From assembly GCA_947097615.1 (NCBI GenBank), contig CAMURX010000081.1, positions 1 through 7,216 of the forward strand: 7,216 nucleotides of DNA. The letters are read 5' to 3'. Below are positions 1 through 5,952 of the stretch, in pieces. Source of the stretch: an uncultured Neisseria sp. Its GTDB lineage: Bacteria; Pseudomonadota; Gammaproteobacteria; Burkholderiales; Neisseriaceae. How positions within the stretch are numbered: the stretch's first letter is position 1; each line of letters starts with the position of its first letter. A model generated the notes under the pieces. The model worked only from the letters and a program-made list of their open reading frames with translations, was not told the origin of the DNA and ran no database searches. The position numbers and the translations under genes were made by a program.

Positions 1-1404
1 CAGCCTGAAAACCCCGTCAAAGCCGTTGCCCAAGAGCCCGTTTCCACTTTCAGCATCGACGTCGACACCGGCAGCTACGCCAACGTGCGCCGCTTCCTCA
101 ACAACGGCCGCCTGCCGCCCAAAGACGCCGTGCGCATCGAAGAAATCGTCAACTACTTCCCCTATTCCTACCCCTTGCCGCAAGACGGCCGCCCCTTCGC
201 CGTGCACACCCAAACTGTCGATTCGCCGTGGCAGCCTGAAGCCAAGCTCATCAAAATCGGCATACAGGCGCAGGATGCCGCCAAGAAAAACCTGCCCCCC
301 GCCAACCTCGTTTTCCTGGTGGACGTTTCCGGCAGCATGGCCGAGCCCGACAAACTGCCGCTGGTCAAAAAAACCCTGCGCATTCTCACCGAACAGCTGC
401 GCCCGCAAGACAAAGTAACCCTCATCACCTACGCCTCGGGCGAAAAACTCGTGCTGCCGCCCACTTCCGGCAAAGACAAAGACACCATCCTGCGCGCCGT
501 AAACGCCCTTGAAGCCGGCGGCGCCACCTCCGGCGAGCGCGCCCTGCGTATGGCCTACGAAGCCGCCGAAAAAGCCTACGTTAAAAACGGCATCAACCGC
601 ATCCTGCTGGCCACCGACGGCGACTTCAACGTCGGCGTGGCCGACACCGAAACCCTCAAATCCATGGTCGCCGAAAAACGCAAAAGCGGCATCTCGCTCA
701 GCACCCTCGGTTTCGGTGCCGACAACTACAACGAAGAGATGATGGAACAAATCGCCGACGCGGGCGACGGCAACTACAGCTACATCGACAGCGAAAAAGA
801 AGCGAAAAAAGTCCTGCAACACCAGCTCACTTCCACCCTCGCCACCGTTGCCCAAGACGTCAAAATCCAAGTCGAATTCAACCCCGCCGCCGTCAAAGAA
901 TACCGCCTCGTCGGCTACACCAACCGCACCCTGCGCAACGAAGACTTCAACAACGACAAAGTCGATGCCGGCGACATCGGCTCCGGCCACAGCGTCACCG
1001 CCCTCTACGAAATCATCCCGCAGGGCAAAACCGGCTGGCTGGACAGCTCCCGCTACCAAAAAGCCCCCGCCGCAGACGGCGGCAAAAACGAATACGCCTA
1101 CGTCAAAGTGCGCTACAAACTGCCCGGCCAAAGCGCGAGCAAACTCATCGAGCAGCCTGTACCCGCCCGCAGCATCCCGCTTGCCCAAGCCGACGCCGAC
1201 ACCCGCCTGGCGCTGGCCGCCGCCTCTTACGCCCAACAACTGCGCGGCGGCGAATACAACGGCAAACTTGACTGGAATGCCATCGAAAAAATGGCCGCCG
1301 CCACCCGCGCCCCAGACCCCTACGGCTTTATCGCCGAGTTTAAAGAACTCATCGGCATCGCCAAAAGCCTGAGCAGCAAGCAGCCTGAAAATAAAGGCGA
1401 GTGA
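1..1404 (+). CDS. YfbK-type von Willebrand factor A (vWA) domain protein, 5'-truncated by window edge
   Basis: The frame is open from base 1 to a TGA at 1402-1404, giving 467 visible residues; the true start lies left of the window. The first residues (QPENPVKAV..., then FSIDVDTGSYANVRRFL) match the YfbK N-terminal region that precedes the vWA domain in this family. A complete metal-ion-dependent adhesion site is visible: DVSGSM (DxSxS) at 322-339, the conserved Thr in GGATSGERAL at 526-528, and the Asp of ATDGDFN at 616-618. The last ~70 residues (ARSIPLAQADADTRLALA... APDPYGFIAEF) resemble the C-terminal DUF3520 region. The family is usually an envelope lipoprotein of unknown role; the signal peptide would be outside the window. 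All four CCT proline codons fall inside CAGCCT, three of them within CAGCCTGAA, which resembles the Kingella-dialect uptake sequence. A GTG at 85 is not the start because homology continues upstream of it. Confidence 0.93.
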   Translation, partial: QPENPVKAVAQEPVSTFSIDVDTGSYANVRRFLNNGRLPPKDAVRIEEIVNYFPYSYPLPQDGRPFAVHTQTVDSPWQPEAKLIKIGIQAQDAAKKNLPPANLVFLVDVSGSMAEPDKLPLVKKTLRILTEQLRPQDKVTLITYASGEKLVLPPTSGKDKDTILRAVNALEAGGATSGERALRMAYEAAEKAYVKNGINRILLATDGDFNVGVADTETLKSMVAEKRKSGISLSTLGFGADNYNEEMMEQIADAGDGNYSYIDSEKEAKKVLQHQLTSTLATVAQDVKIQVEFNPAAVKEYRLVGYTNRTLRNEDFNNDKVDAGDIGSGHSVTALYEIIPQGKTGWLDSSRYQKAPAADGGKNEYAYVKVRYKLPGQSASKLIEQPVPARSIPLAQADADTRLALAAASYAQQLRGGEYNGKLDWNAIEKMAAATRAPDPYGFIAEFKELIGIAKSLSSKQPENKGE

Positions 1405-1422
1405 AGACGAGTGAAACCGCAA

Positions 1423-1462
1423 AGGCCGTCTGAAAAACGGGTAAACGGTTTTCAGACGGCCT
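1423..1462 (+). terminator. Inverted DNA-uptake-sequence hairpin after the vWA gene
   Basis: AGGCCGTCTGAA at 1423-1434 pairs with its reverse complement at 1451-1462. With the flanking As and Ts this gives a perfect 14-bp stem (1423-1436 / 1449-1462) and a 12-nt loop. It begins 18 bp after the vWA stop. Paired uptake sequences downstream of genes commonly act as factor-independent terminators in Neisseria. The T-tract after the stem is poor (CCTT), so termination may be partial. Confidence 0.75.
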
Positions 1463-1491
1463 CCTTCCAATCGAAAACAATCCTTCACACC

Positions 1492-2445
1492 ATGAACCAC
1501 AATATTTCCGACAAAAAACTGGCCGTTTTAATCGATGCCGACAATGCCTCCGCCGCCATCGTCGAACCCCTTTTGGCCGAAATTGCCAAATACGGTATCG
1601 CCAGCGTCAAACGCATCTACGGCGATTGGAGCAGCGGCCTGAACAAATGGAAAGAAGCCCTGCTGCCGCACGCCATCATCCCTATCCAGCAGTTTGCCTA
1701 CACCAAAGGCAAAAACTCCACCGACATGGCAATGGTGATCGACGCGATGGATCTGCTTTACAGCGGCACATTCGACGGCTTCTGCATTGTATCCAGCGAC
1801 AGTGATTTCACACGACTGGCCTCACGCATCCGCGAAAGCGGGCTGACCGTTTACGGCTTTGGCGAACAGAAAACACCCGAAGCCTTCCGCCGTGCCTGCG
1901 ACGCCTTCATCTTCGTTGAAAACCTGATTCCCGCCGACGATAAAAGTTCAACACAAAGGCCGTCTGAAAAAACTGCCGCCGACACAGCCGCCCTCAACCA
2001 ACTCATCTGCCGCGCCATCAAAGAAACAGCCGACGAAAACGGCTGGGCACAGTTAGGCGCTGTGGGCAGCTACATCAGCAAAACCCAACCCGACTTCGAC
2101 CACCGCAGTTACGGCTACGGCAAATTCTCCGATCTCGTGCGCGCCGCTCCCACCATCGAATTCAAAACCGGTACTTCGCCCTCTGATTTGTATGTGCGCA
2201 AACAAAGCTTCCGCCGGTTCATCCGTCTGGTGCAGGAAACCGTCGAAGCCCATGCCGACGCGCAAGGTCTTGCCGCTCTCAACACCACTTGCAGCCGCAT
2301 CCGCTTGGCCGATCCCGATTTCAACCCGAAAACACTGGGACACAAAACCATCTCCCAGGCCATCCGTGCCATCCATAGCGGCTGGATTGAAATCGTCGTC
2401 CAAAACGACAAAGAATATCTCCGCAACCTCAAACGCATGATGTAA
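1492..2445 (+). CDS. NYN (PIN-like) domain predicted ribonuclease with tandem LOTUS/OST-HTH modules
   Basis: This 317-residue protein has an N-terminal NYN/LabA-like (DUF88) domain at about residues 9-145. Acidic residues expected of the PIN-like metal site are present: D15 and D17 in LIDADN, D78 in NSTDMAMVID, and D103 and D105 in SSDSDF. A linker (about 146-166) is followed by a LOTUS/OST-HTH winged-helix module (about 168-236; GWAQLGAVGSYISKTQPDF, then GYGKFSDLV). Residues 240-313 look like a second, diverged copy. Family knowledge predicts a metal-dependent RNase or RNA-processing role with RNA-binding LOTUS domains; the physiological substrate is unknown. The start is ATG at 1492 (MNHNISDKK). 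The frame stays open back to 1411, but that stretch only translates the upstream uptake-sequence hairpin. No good Shine-Dalgarno and no clear promoter are visible in the 29 bp after the hairpin, so readthrough from the vWA gene is possible. An in-frame uptake sequence encodes RPSE (156-159) in the linker. Confidence 0.9.
   Translation: MNHNISDKKLAVLIDADNASAAIVEPLLAEIAKYGIASVKRIYGDWSSGLNKWKEALLPHAIIPIQQFAYTKGKNSTDMAMVIDAMDLLYSGTFDGFCIVSSDSDFTRLASRIRESGLTVYGFGEQKTPEAFRRACDAFIFVENLIPADDKSSTQRPSEKTAADTAALNQLICRAIKETADENGWAQLGAVGSYISKTQPDFDHRSYGYGKFSDLVRAAPTIEFKTGTSPSDLYVRKQSFRRFIRLVQETVEAHADAQGLAALNTTCSRIRLADPDFNPKTLGHKTISQAIRAIHSGWIEIVVQNDKEYLRNLKRMM
1957..1968 (+). repeat. DNA uptake sequence (AG dialect) inside the NYN gene
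   Basis: This is an exact AGGCCGTCTGAA read in frame as Arg-Pro-Ser-Glu, residues 156-159. It lies in the predicted flexible linker between the NYN and first LOTUS domains. Confidence 0.95.
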
Positions 2446-2448
2446 TCT

Positions 2449-2460
2449 TTCAGACGGCCT
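2449..2460 (-). repeat. Single DNA uptake sequence (AG dialect), inverted
   Basis: This is an exact reverse complement of AGGCCGTCTGAA, 4 bp after the NYN gene stop. It has no partner nearby, so it forms no terminator hairpin. This fits co-transcription of the NYN and Nudix genes across the 45-bp gap. Confidence 0.95.
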
Positions 2461-2490
2461 CCCCACCAACCGAACAAGGAACAACCCGAT

Positions 2491-3030
2491 ATGGACTTAA
2501 CCGAAACCCGAATCAGCAGCGAGCCGGTTTACGAAAGCTCGTTTGTCACCATCTCCCGCGACACCGTGCGCCTGCCCAACGGCAACGAGGGGCAGCGCGT
2601 CGTTATCCGCCACCCCGGCGCGGCCTGCGTGCTGGCGGAAACGGCCGACGGCGAAATCGTCTTCGTGCGCCAATGGCGTTACGCACTGGGCGCGCCGCTG
2701 CTCGAACTGCCCGCAGGCAAACTCGATGCGGGCGAAGACCCCGCCGCCTGCGCCCTGCGCGAGCTGGCCGAAGAAACGCCCTATGCCGCCGAGCGCGCCG
2801 AGTTAATCGCCACTTTCTACACCGCCCCCGGCTTCTGCGACGAAAAAATGTATCTCTACCGCGCCGTCAACGTCAGCAAAACCAGCCGCCTGCAACCGGA
2901 TCAGGACGAATTTGTCGAAACCGTCCTGCTCACGCGCGACGAAGTGCGCTGCGCCCTTAAAAACAACGAAATTCAAGACGGCAAAACCCTGATCGCCCTA
3001 CAACACTGGCTGCTGCAAGAGGCCGTCTGA
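2491..3030 (+). CDS. Nudix hydrolase, ADP-ribose pyrophosphatase type
   Basis: This 179-residue protein belongs to the NudF/ADP-ribose pyrophosphatase branch, which splits ADP-ribose to AMP and ribose-5-phosphate in the cytoplasm. The Nudix box spans residues 76-98 (GKLDAGE, then RELAEET) and keeps the catalytic glutamates E82, E91, E94 and E95. The usual Gly near its end is Pro (P97). The upstream RQWRYALGAPLLELPAGKL and downstream FYTAPGFCDEKMYLY segments are typical of ADP-ribose pyrophosphatases. The start is ATG at 2491, with AAGGA at 2476-2480 as ribosome binding site. It follows the NYN gene by 45 bp with no visible promoter, so the two may form an operon. The stop TGA and the last codons GAG GCC GTC lie inside an uptake sequence and its hairpin, so the C-terminal EAV is encoded by that repeat. 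Exact substrate specificity cannot be proved from sequence. Confidence 0.92.
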   Translation: MDLTETRISSEPVYESSFVTISRDTVRLPNGNEGQRVVIRHPGAACVLAETADGEIVFVRQWRYALGAPLLELPAGKLDAGEDPAACALRELAEETPYAAERAELIATFYTAPGFCDEKMYLYRAVNVSKTSRLQPDQDEFVETVLLTRDEVRCALKNNEIQDGKTLIALQHWLLQEAV

Positions 3031-3057
3031 AAAACGGTTTTTCAGACGGCCTCTTGC
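3015..3057 (+). terminator. Inverted uptake-sequence hairpin overlapping the Nudix stop codon
   Basis: Uptake sequences at 3020-3031 (+) and 3041-3052 (-) sit in a perfect 20-bp stem (3015-3034 / 3038-3057) with a 3-nt CGG loop. The left arm covers the last five sense codons and the stop of the Nudix gene. No run of Ts follows the stem on the + strand; an AT-rich end of the stem lies next to the loop instead. Confidence 0.8.
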
Positions 3058-3086
3058 TGTCAAAAGCGCGGCAAAGCCTTTATAAT
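3057..3086 (+). promoter_or_regulatory. Probable sigma-70 promoter for the methyltransferase gene
   Basis: A perfect -10 hexamer TATAAT lies at 3081-3086. The best -35 candidate is CTGTCA at 3057-3062 (4 of 6 to TTGACA) with an 18-bp spacer. It starts directly at the end of the preceding hairpin and lies 41 bp before the ATG at 3128. A GGAG ribosome binding site is at 3117-3120. Confidence 0.65.
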
Positions 3087-3127
3087 CGCGGCCTTTCCCG
3101 CCAGACAAAACACAACGGAGCACAATC

Positions 3128-3784
3128 ATGGACTTTGCAAAAGCACGTTTCAATATGGTCGAACAACAAATCCGCCCGTGGGACGTGTTGGACTTCGACC
3201 TTCTCGACGCGCTGGACGGCATCCCGCGCGAAGCCTTCGTCAGCCAGGAGCAGCAGGGCTACGCCTATGCCGATCTGACGCTCGCCCTGCCCAACGGCAG
3301 CGCCATGCTCGAACCGAAAGTCGTCGCCCGCCTGATACAGGGGCTTGCCCTGAAAAAAACCGACAAAGTGCTGGAAATCGGCACCGGCTCGGGCTACGCC
3401 TCTGCGGTGCTCGCCAAACTCGCGGGCGAAGTCGTCACCGTAGACATCGACCCCGAACAGCAGCAGCGCGCCCAAACCGTGCTCGATAGCCTGGGTTTCG
3501 ACAACATCGTCTACGCCCAAGGCGACGGCCTCGCCACGCAGAACGCTGCCGCCCCGTTTGACGCCATTTATGTCGGCGGCGCGGCCGAGGGCGTGCCCGA
3601 AGTACTGAAAAACCAGCTCAAAGACGGCGGCAGGCTGGTGATCGTTACCGGCCGCAACCCCGTGCAGCGCGCCCGCCTGATTACCCGCGAGGGCGAGAAA
3701 TTCGGCGAAAAAATCCTCTTCGACACCATGATTCCCTATCTGAGCGACAAAACCGCCAAGCCTTTCGGCGACTTCGATTTTTAA
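3128..3784 (+). CDS. Protein-L-isoaspartate O-methyltransferase family protein (divergent Pcm-like)
   Basis: This is a 218-residue Rossmann-fold, S-adenosylmethionine-dependent methyltransferase. Motif I is VLEIGTGSGYASAVLA (81-96), followed by the acidic strand VVTVDID (102-108). The N-terminus MDFAKARFNMVEQQIRPWDV and PREAFV (33-38) are typical of a proteobacterial subgroup annotated as PCMT. Classical Pcm repairs L-isoaspartyl residues in aged proteins and carries a TISQP-type segment before motif I. Here the equivalent place reads SAMLEP (58-63), so true isoaspartate repair activity is uncertain. The start is ATG at 3128 behind GGAG and a TATAAT promoter. A rhodanese gene follows 99 bp downstream on the same strand. 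From memory, a pcm-like gene beside a rhodanese gene, often next to tolC, recurs in Betaproteobacteria; no tolC is present here. Confidence 0.9.
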   Translation: MDFAKARFNMVEQQIRPWDVLDFDLLDALDGIPREAFVSQEQQGYAYADLTLALPNGSAMLEPKVVARLIQGLALKKTDKVLEIGTGSGYASAVLAKLAGEVVTVDIDPEQQQRAQTVLDSLGFDNIVYAQGDGLATQNAAAPFDAIYVGGAAEGVPEVLKNQLKDGGRLVIVTGRNPVQRARLITREGEKFGEKILFDTMIPYLSDKTAKPFGDFDF

Positions 3785-3821
3785 AACCTGTTCAACACGC
3801 CGCGCAGGAGCGATGTTTGGC

Positions 3822-3850
3822 GCAGGCCGTCTGAATTTCAGACGGCCTGC
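3822..3850 (+). terminator. Tight inverted uptake-sequence hairpin between methyltransferase and rhodanese genes
   Basis: Uptake sequences at 3824-3835 (+) and 3837-3848 (-) are separated by one base. They form a 13-bp stem (3822-3834 / 3838-3850) with a 3-nt loop. It lies 37 bp after the methyltransferase stop and 33 bp before the rhodanese ATG. The T-tract after it is weak (ACTCTTTC). It may therefore attenuate rather than fully stop transcription into the rhodanese gene, for which I see no separate clear promoter. Confidence 0.7.
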
Positions 3851-3883
3851 ACTCTTTCGCCCCTGCTTCAAGGAATGTAATCC

Positions 3884-4210
3884 ATGACCGACATCACCCA
3901 ACTCACCCCGCACGAACTGCAAGCGCTCCTGGCCGAACAGCCCGACACGCTGCTGCTCGACGTGCGCGAGCCGGAAGAAACCGCCCTCTGCGCCCTGCCC
4001 GGCAGCGTGCCCATCCCGATGGCCGAACTGGCGATGCGCCACAACGAACTGCCCGACGACACGCCCATCGCCGTCTACTGCCACCACGGCATCCGCAGCC
4101 AATACTGCGCCCTCTATCTGGCCGACGTGGGCTTTGCGCCGCTCTACAACCTCAAAGGCGGCATCGACGCCTGGGCGCGCGACCTCGCCCCCGACATGCC
4201 GCGCTACTGA
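3884..4210 (+). CDS. Single-domain rhodanese (sulfurtransferase)
   Basis: This 108-residue rhodanese-like domain has no signal peptide, so it is probably cytoplasmic. The N-terminal LLLDVREPEE (23-32) and the active-site loop C66-H-H-G-I-R-S72 are intact, followed by the C-terminal NLKGGIDAWA. The catalytic cysteine C66 would carry the persulfide that passes sulfur to an acceptor; the acceptor cannot be told from sequence. The start is ATG at 3884 with AAGGA at 3870-3874. It sits downstream of the methyltransferase gene on the same strand and is convergent with the transporter gene. Confidence 0.92.
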   Translation: MTDITQLTPHELQALLAEQPDTLLLDVREPEETALCALPGSVPIPMAELAMRHNELPDDTPIAVYCHHGIRSQYCALYLADVGFAPLYNLKGGIDAWARDLAPDMPRY

Positions 4211-4236
4211 GCGCAAAGCGGCCGCCCGCTACGCTG

Positions 4237-4248
4237 AGGCCGTCTGAA
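4237..4248 (+). repeat. Extra DNA uptake sequence in a tandem cluster
   Basis: This is an exact AGGCCGTCTGAA, followed after 3 bp by a second direct copy at 4252-4263 and then an inverted copy at 4278-4289. Its trailing As (4247-4252) give the minus strand a run of six Ts directly after the neighbouring hairpin. Confidence 0.95.
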
Positions 4249-4290
4249 AAAAGGCCGTCTGAAAGCGCAAATCCGCTTTCAGACGGCCTT
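4245..4290 (-). terminator. Strong intrinsic terminator of the transporter gene, also facing the rhodanese gene
   Basis: A perfect 17-bp stem (4251-4267 / 4274-4290) with a 6-nt loop is built on uptake sequences 4252-4263 (+) and 4278-4289 (-). Read on the minus strand, the stem runs into six Ts (complement of As at 4247-4252). This is a classical intrinsic terminator 21 bp beyond the transporter stop. On the plus strand only ATTCCTT follows, so it should work less well for the rhodanese gene. Confidence 0.88.
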
Positions 4291-4310
4291 ATTCCTTATC
4301 GGCAGATACC

Positions 4311-5648
4311 CTAAATCCAGCCCAGCGTATTGGCAAACACCAGCACAATCGCCACCGGCGCGATAAAGCGCAGCGTATTGAGCCACAACACAATCACCGC
4401 CTGCGGCACGGTGCTGCCCTCGCGCATATGTTCCAGCACCGCCGCGCGGTTTTGCAGCCAGCCAACGAACACCGACACGCTCAGCGCGCTCAGCGGCATA
4501 ATCAGCGCGGTAATCATATAGTCCCACAGGTCAAACAGCGTCTTGCCGAAAAACTTCACCTCCGCCATCACGCCGAACGACAGCGCCGACGGAATGCCGA
4601 CGATAAAAATCGCCGTGCCGATCAGCCAGGTGCGGCTGCTGCGTTTGGCCTCGTCTTCGCGGATCACCGCCGCAATCACCGTTTCCAGCATCGAAAACGC
4701 CGACGTGAGCGTGGCGAACACCACCAGCAACATAAACACCGCAAACAGCACGCCGCCGAAGGGAATCTTCATAAACACCGCAGGCAGCACCATAAAAATC
4801 AGCCCCGGCCCGGAACTGGGCTCGAAACCGAAGGCGAACACGGCGGGGAAAATCACCAGCCCGGCCAGCAGCGACACAAACAGGTTCATCCACATAATGC
4901 TGTGTCCCGAGCGAAACAAATCCTGCTTGTTGTTCAGATAGGACGCATAGGTAATCATCGTCGACACGCCGATGCTCAGCGCGAAAAACGCCTGCCCCAG
5001 CGCCGTGAGCATCGACTGCGGCGTGAAATACGACCAGTCTGGTTTCAGCAGGAAAGACACCCCCGCCATCGCGTCAGGCAGCGTCAGCGAGCGCACCGCC
5101 AGCACGACAAACAGCACAAACAGTGCGGGCATCATATAGCGGTTGGCCTTCTCGATGCCGTCTGAAATCCCGCTTTTCACCACCCACACCGTCATCAGCA
5201 TAAACAGCCCCTGATAGGCGATCGAGCCGACGGGATCGGCAATCGTCGCGCCGAACAACGCCTCAAAATCCGCGCCCGTGTGGATTTCGCCCGTAAAGGC
5301 GTGCACCACATAATTGAGCACCCAGCCGCCGACCACGCTGTAAAACGACAGCAGCACAAAGCAGGCGAACACGCCCAAACGCCCCACCCACGGCCAGATT
5401 CTGCTCGACGAGAGCGCTTTGAACGAATCGACTGCATTCTTGCCGCTCTTGCGGCCGATATAAAACTCGGCAAGCTGCACCGGCAGCGCCACCAAAACGG
5501 TAAACAGCAAAAACAGCAGGAAAAAAACCGCACCGCCGTTGGTGCCGGCGGTGTAGGGAAATTTCCAGATTGCGCCCAGGCCGATGGCCGAGCCTGCAGC
5601 GGACAAAATAAAACCGATCTTGGAAGACCAGCTCGAAGGGGTTTTCAT
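4311..5648 (-). CDS. Neurotransmitter:sodium symporter (SNF/NSS, LeuT-fold) family transporter
   Basis: This 445-residue membrane protein should import an amino acid or similar small molecule using the sodium gradient. About 11 hydrophobic segments are visible (near 11-31, 40-60, 90-113, 144-158, 172-187, 214-236, 251-273, 298-326, 341-356, 376-398, 417-441), the short MhsT/YhdH-like layout. The signature AAGSAIGLGAIWKFPY (17-32) with NGGAVFFLLF (37-46) identifies the family. By eye against LeuT, the Na2-site Thr-Ser pair of TM8 is kept (T315, S316). The Na1-site residues Asn27 and Thr254 of LeuT are Ala here (A26, A223), and gate Arg30 is Lys (K29). The start chosen is ATG at 5646-5648 (MKTPSSWSSKIGF), where homology begins; GTG and TTG lie in the two codons just before. 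The frame is open to 5762, but that extension translates an uptake sequence (5695-5706). Only a weak ribosome binding site is seen. Substrate unknown. Confidence 0.93.
   Translation of the reverse strand: MKTPSSWSSKIGFILSAAGSAIGLGAIWKFPYTAGTNGGAVFFLLFLLFTVLVALPVQLAEFYIGRKSGKNAVDSFKALSSSRIWPWVGRLGVFACFVLLSFYSVVGGWVLNYVVHAFTGEIHTGADFEALFGATIADPVGSIAYQGLFMLMTVWVVKSGISDGIEKANRYMMPALFVLFVVLAVRSLTLPDAMAGVSFLLKPDWSYFTPQSMLTALGQAFFALSIGVSTMITYASYLNNKQDLFRSGHSIMWMNLFVSLLAGLVIFPAVFAFGFEPSSGPGLIFMVLPAVFMKIPFGGVLFAVFMLLVVFATLTSAFSMLETVIAAVIREDEAKRSSRTWLIGTAIFIVGIPSALSFGVMAEVKFFGKTLFDLWDYMITALIMPLSALSVSVFVGWLQNRAAVLEHMREGSTVPQAVIVLWLNTLRFIAPVAIVLVFANTLGWI
5155..5166 (+). repeat. AT-dialect DNA uptake sequence inside the transporter gene
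   Basis: This is an exact ATGCCGTCTGAA, the meningococcal/gonococcal 12-mer. All other intact copies in this window are AGGCCGTCTGAA. On the coding (minus) strand it lies over the codons for S162-D163-G164-I165. Confidence 0.95.
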
Positions 5649-5694
5649 CAACACATACCCGAATGTAAACAAGAAGCGCGCGATTTTAACAAAA

Positions 5695-5706
5695 AGGCCG
5701 TCTGAA
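5695..5706 (+). repeat. DNA uptake sequence upstream of the transporter gene
   Basis: This is an exact AGGCCGTCTGAA, 46 bp upstream of the transporter ATG. On the minus strand it falls in the presumed promoter/leader region. It is unpaired. Confidence 0.95.
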
Positions 5707-5846
5707 AAAAGCGCCCGCCGCAATAAGGCAGGCTTTGTGCCGAAGAGCCCCGCAACGCGCATTTATCTTTCCAAAAAACATATTTTTAAAACACTATATT
5801 CCAAAATTATCTCTTAAAAGACGTTTTATATCGTTTTAAAGCGTTA

Positions 5847-5900
5847 AGGCCGTCTGAAATATCACACCATCGTGTAATCGCGCTTTTTTTCAGACGGCCT
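5847..5900. repeat. Inverted pair of DNA uptake sequences with a long loop
   Basis: Exact copies lie at 5847-5858 (+) and 5889-5900 (-). They give a 13-bp stem (5847-5859 / 5888-5900) and a 28-nt loop containing a small ACAC/GTGT stem. The + strand continues CTTCTTTAC. No intact gene ends here on either strand, so if it is a terminator it is orphaned, perhaps a relic or an insulator between the transporter promoter and the decayed locus to the right. Confidence 0.7.
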
Positions 5901-5952
5901 CTTCTTTACACTCCGTAACAAACCCCTACCGGCCGCGCCACCAAAACATAAC

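Noticed and set aside
848..1372. 174-codon plus-strand frame inside the vWA gene
   Set aside because: It is low-complexity Pro/Ser/Thr/Ala sequence in a shifted frame, and the vWA domain frame is intact throughout.
1411..1491. Upstream GTG start extending the NYN protein by 27 residues
   Set aside because: The extension only translates the uptake-sequence hairpin; domain homology begins after the ATG at 1492.
3080..4216. 378-codon open frame on the minus strand
   Set aside because: It runs antisense across the methyltransferase and rhodanese genes, both of which have clear family motifs. Its protein shows no recognisable motif; such frames are common opposite GC3-rich genes.
4428..5165. 245-codon open frame on the plus strand
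   Set aside because: It is antisense to the transporter gene; the product is a His/Arg/Gln-rich string typical of the complement of hydrophobic codons.
5649..5762. N-terminal extension of the transporter by 38 residues
   Set aside because: It translates an uptake sequence and GC-rich spacer; family homology begins at MKTPSSW with the ATG at 5646-5648.
5584..5817. 77-codon plus-strand frame over the transporter start and AT-rich block
   Set aside because: It is antisense to the transporter 5' end, carries an uptake sequence translated as RPSE, and has no motif or ribosome binding site.
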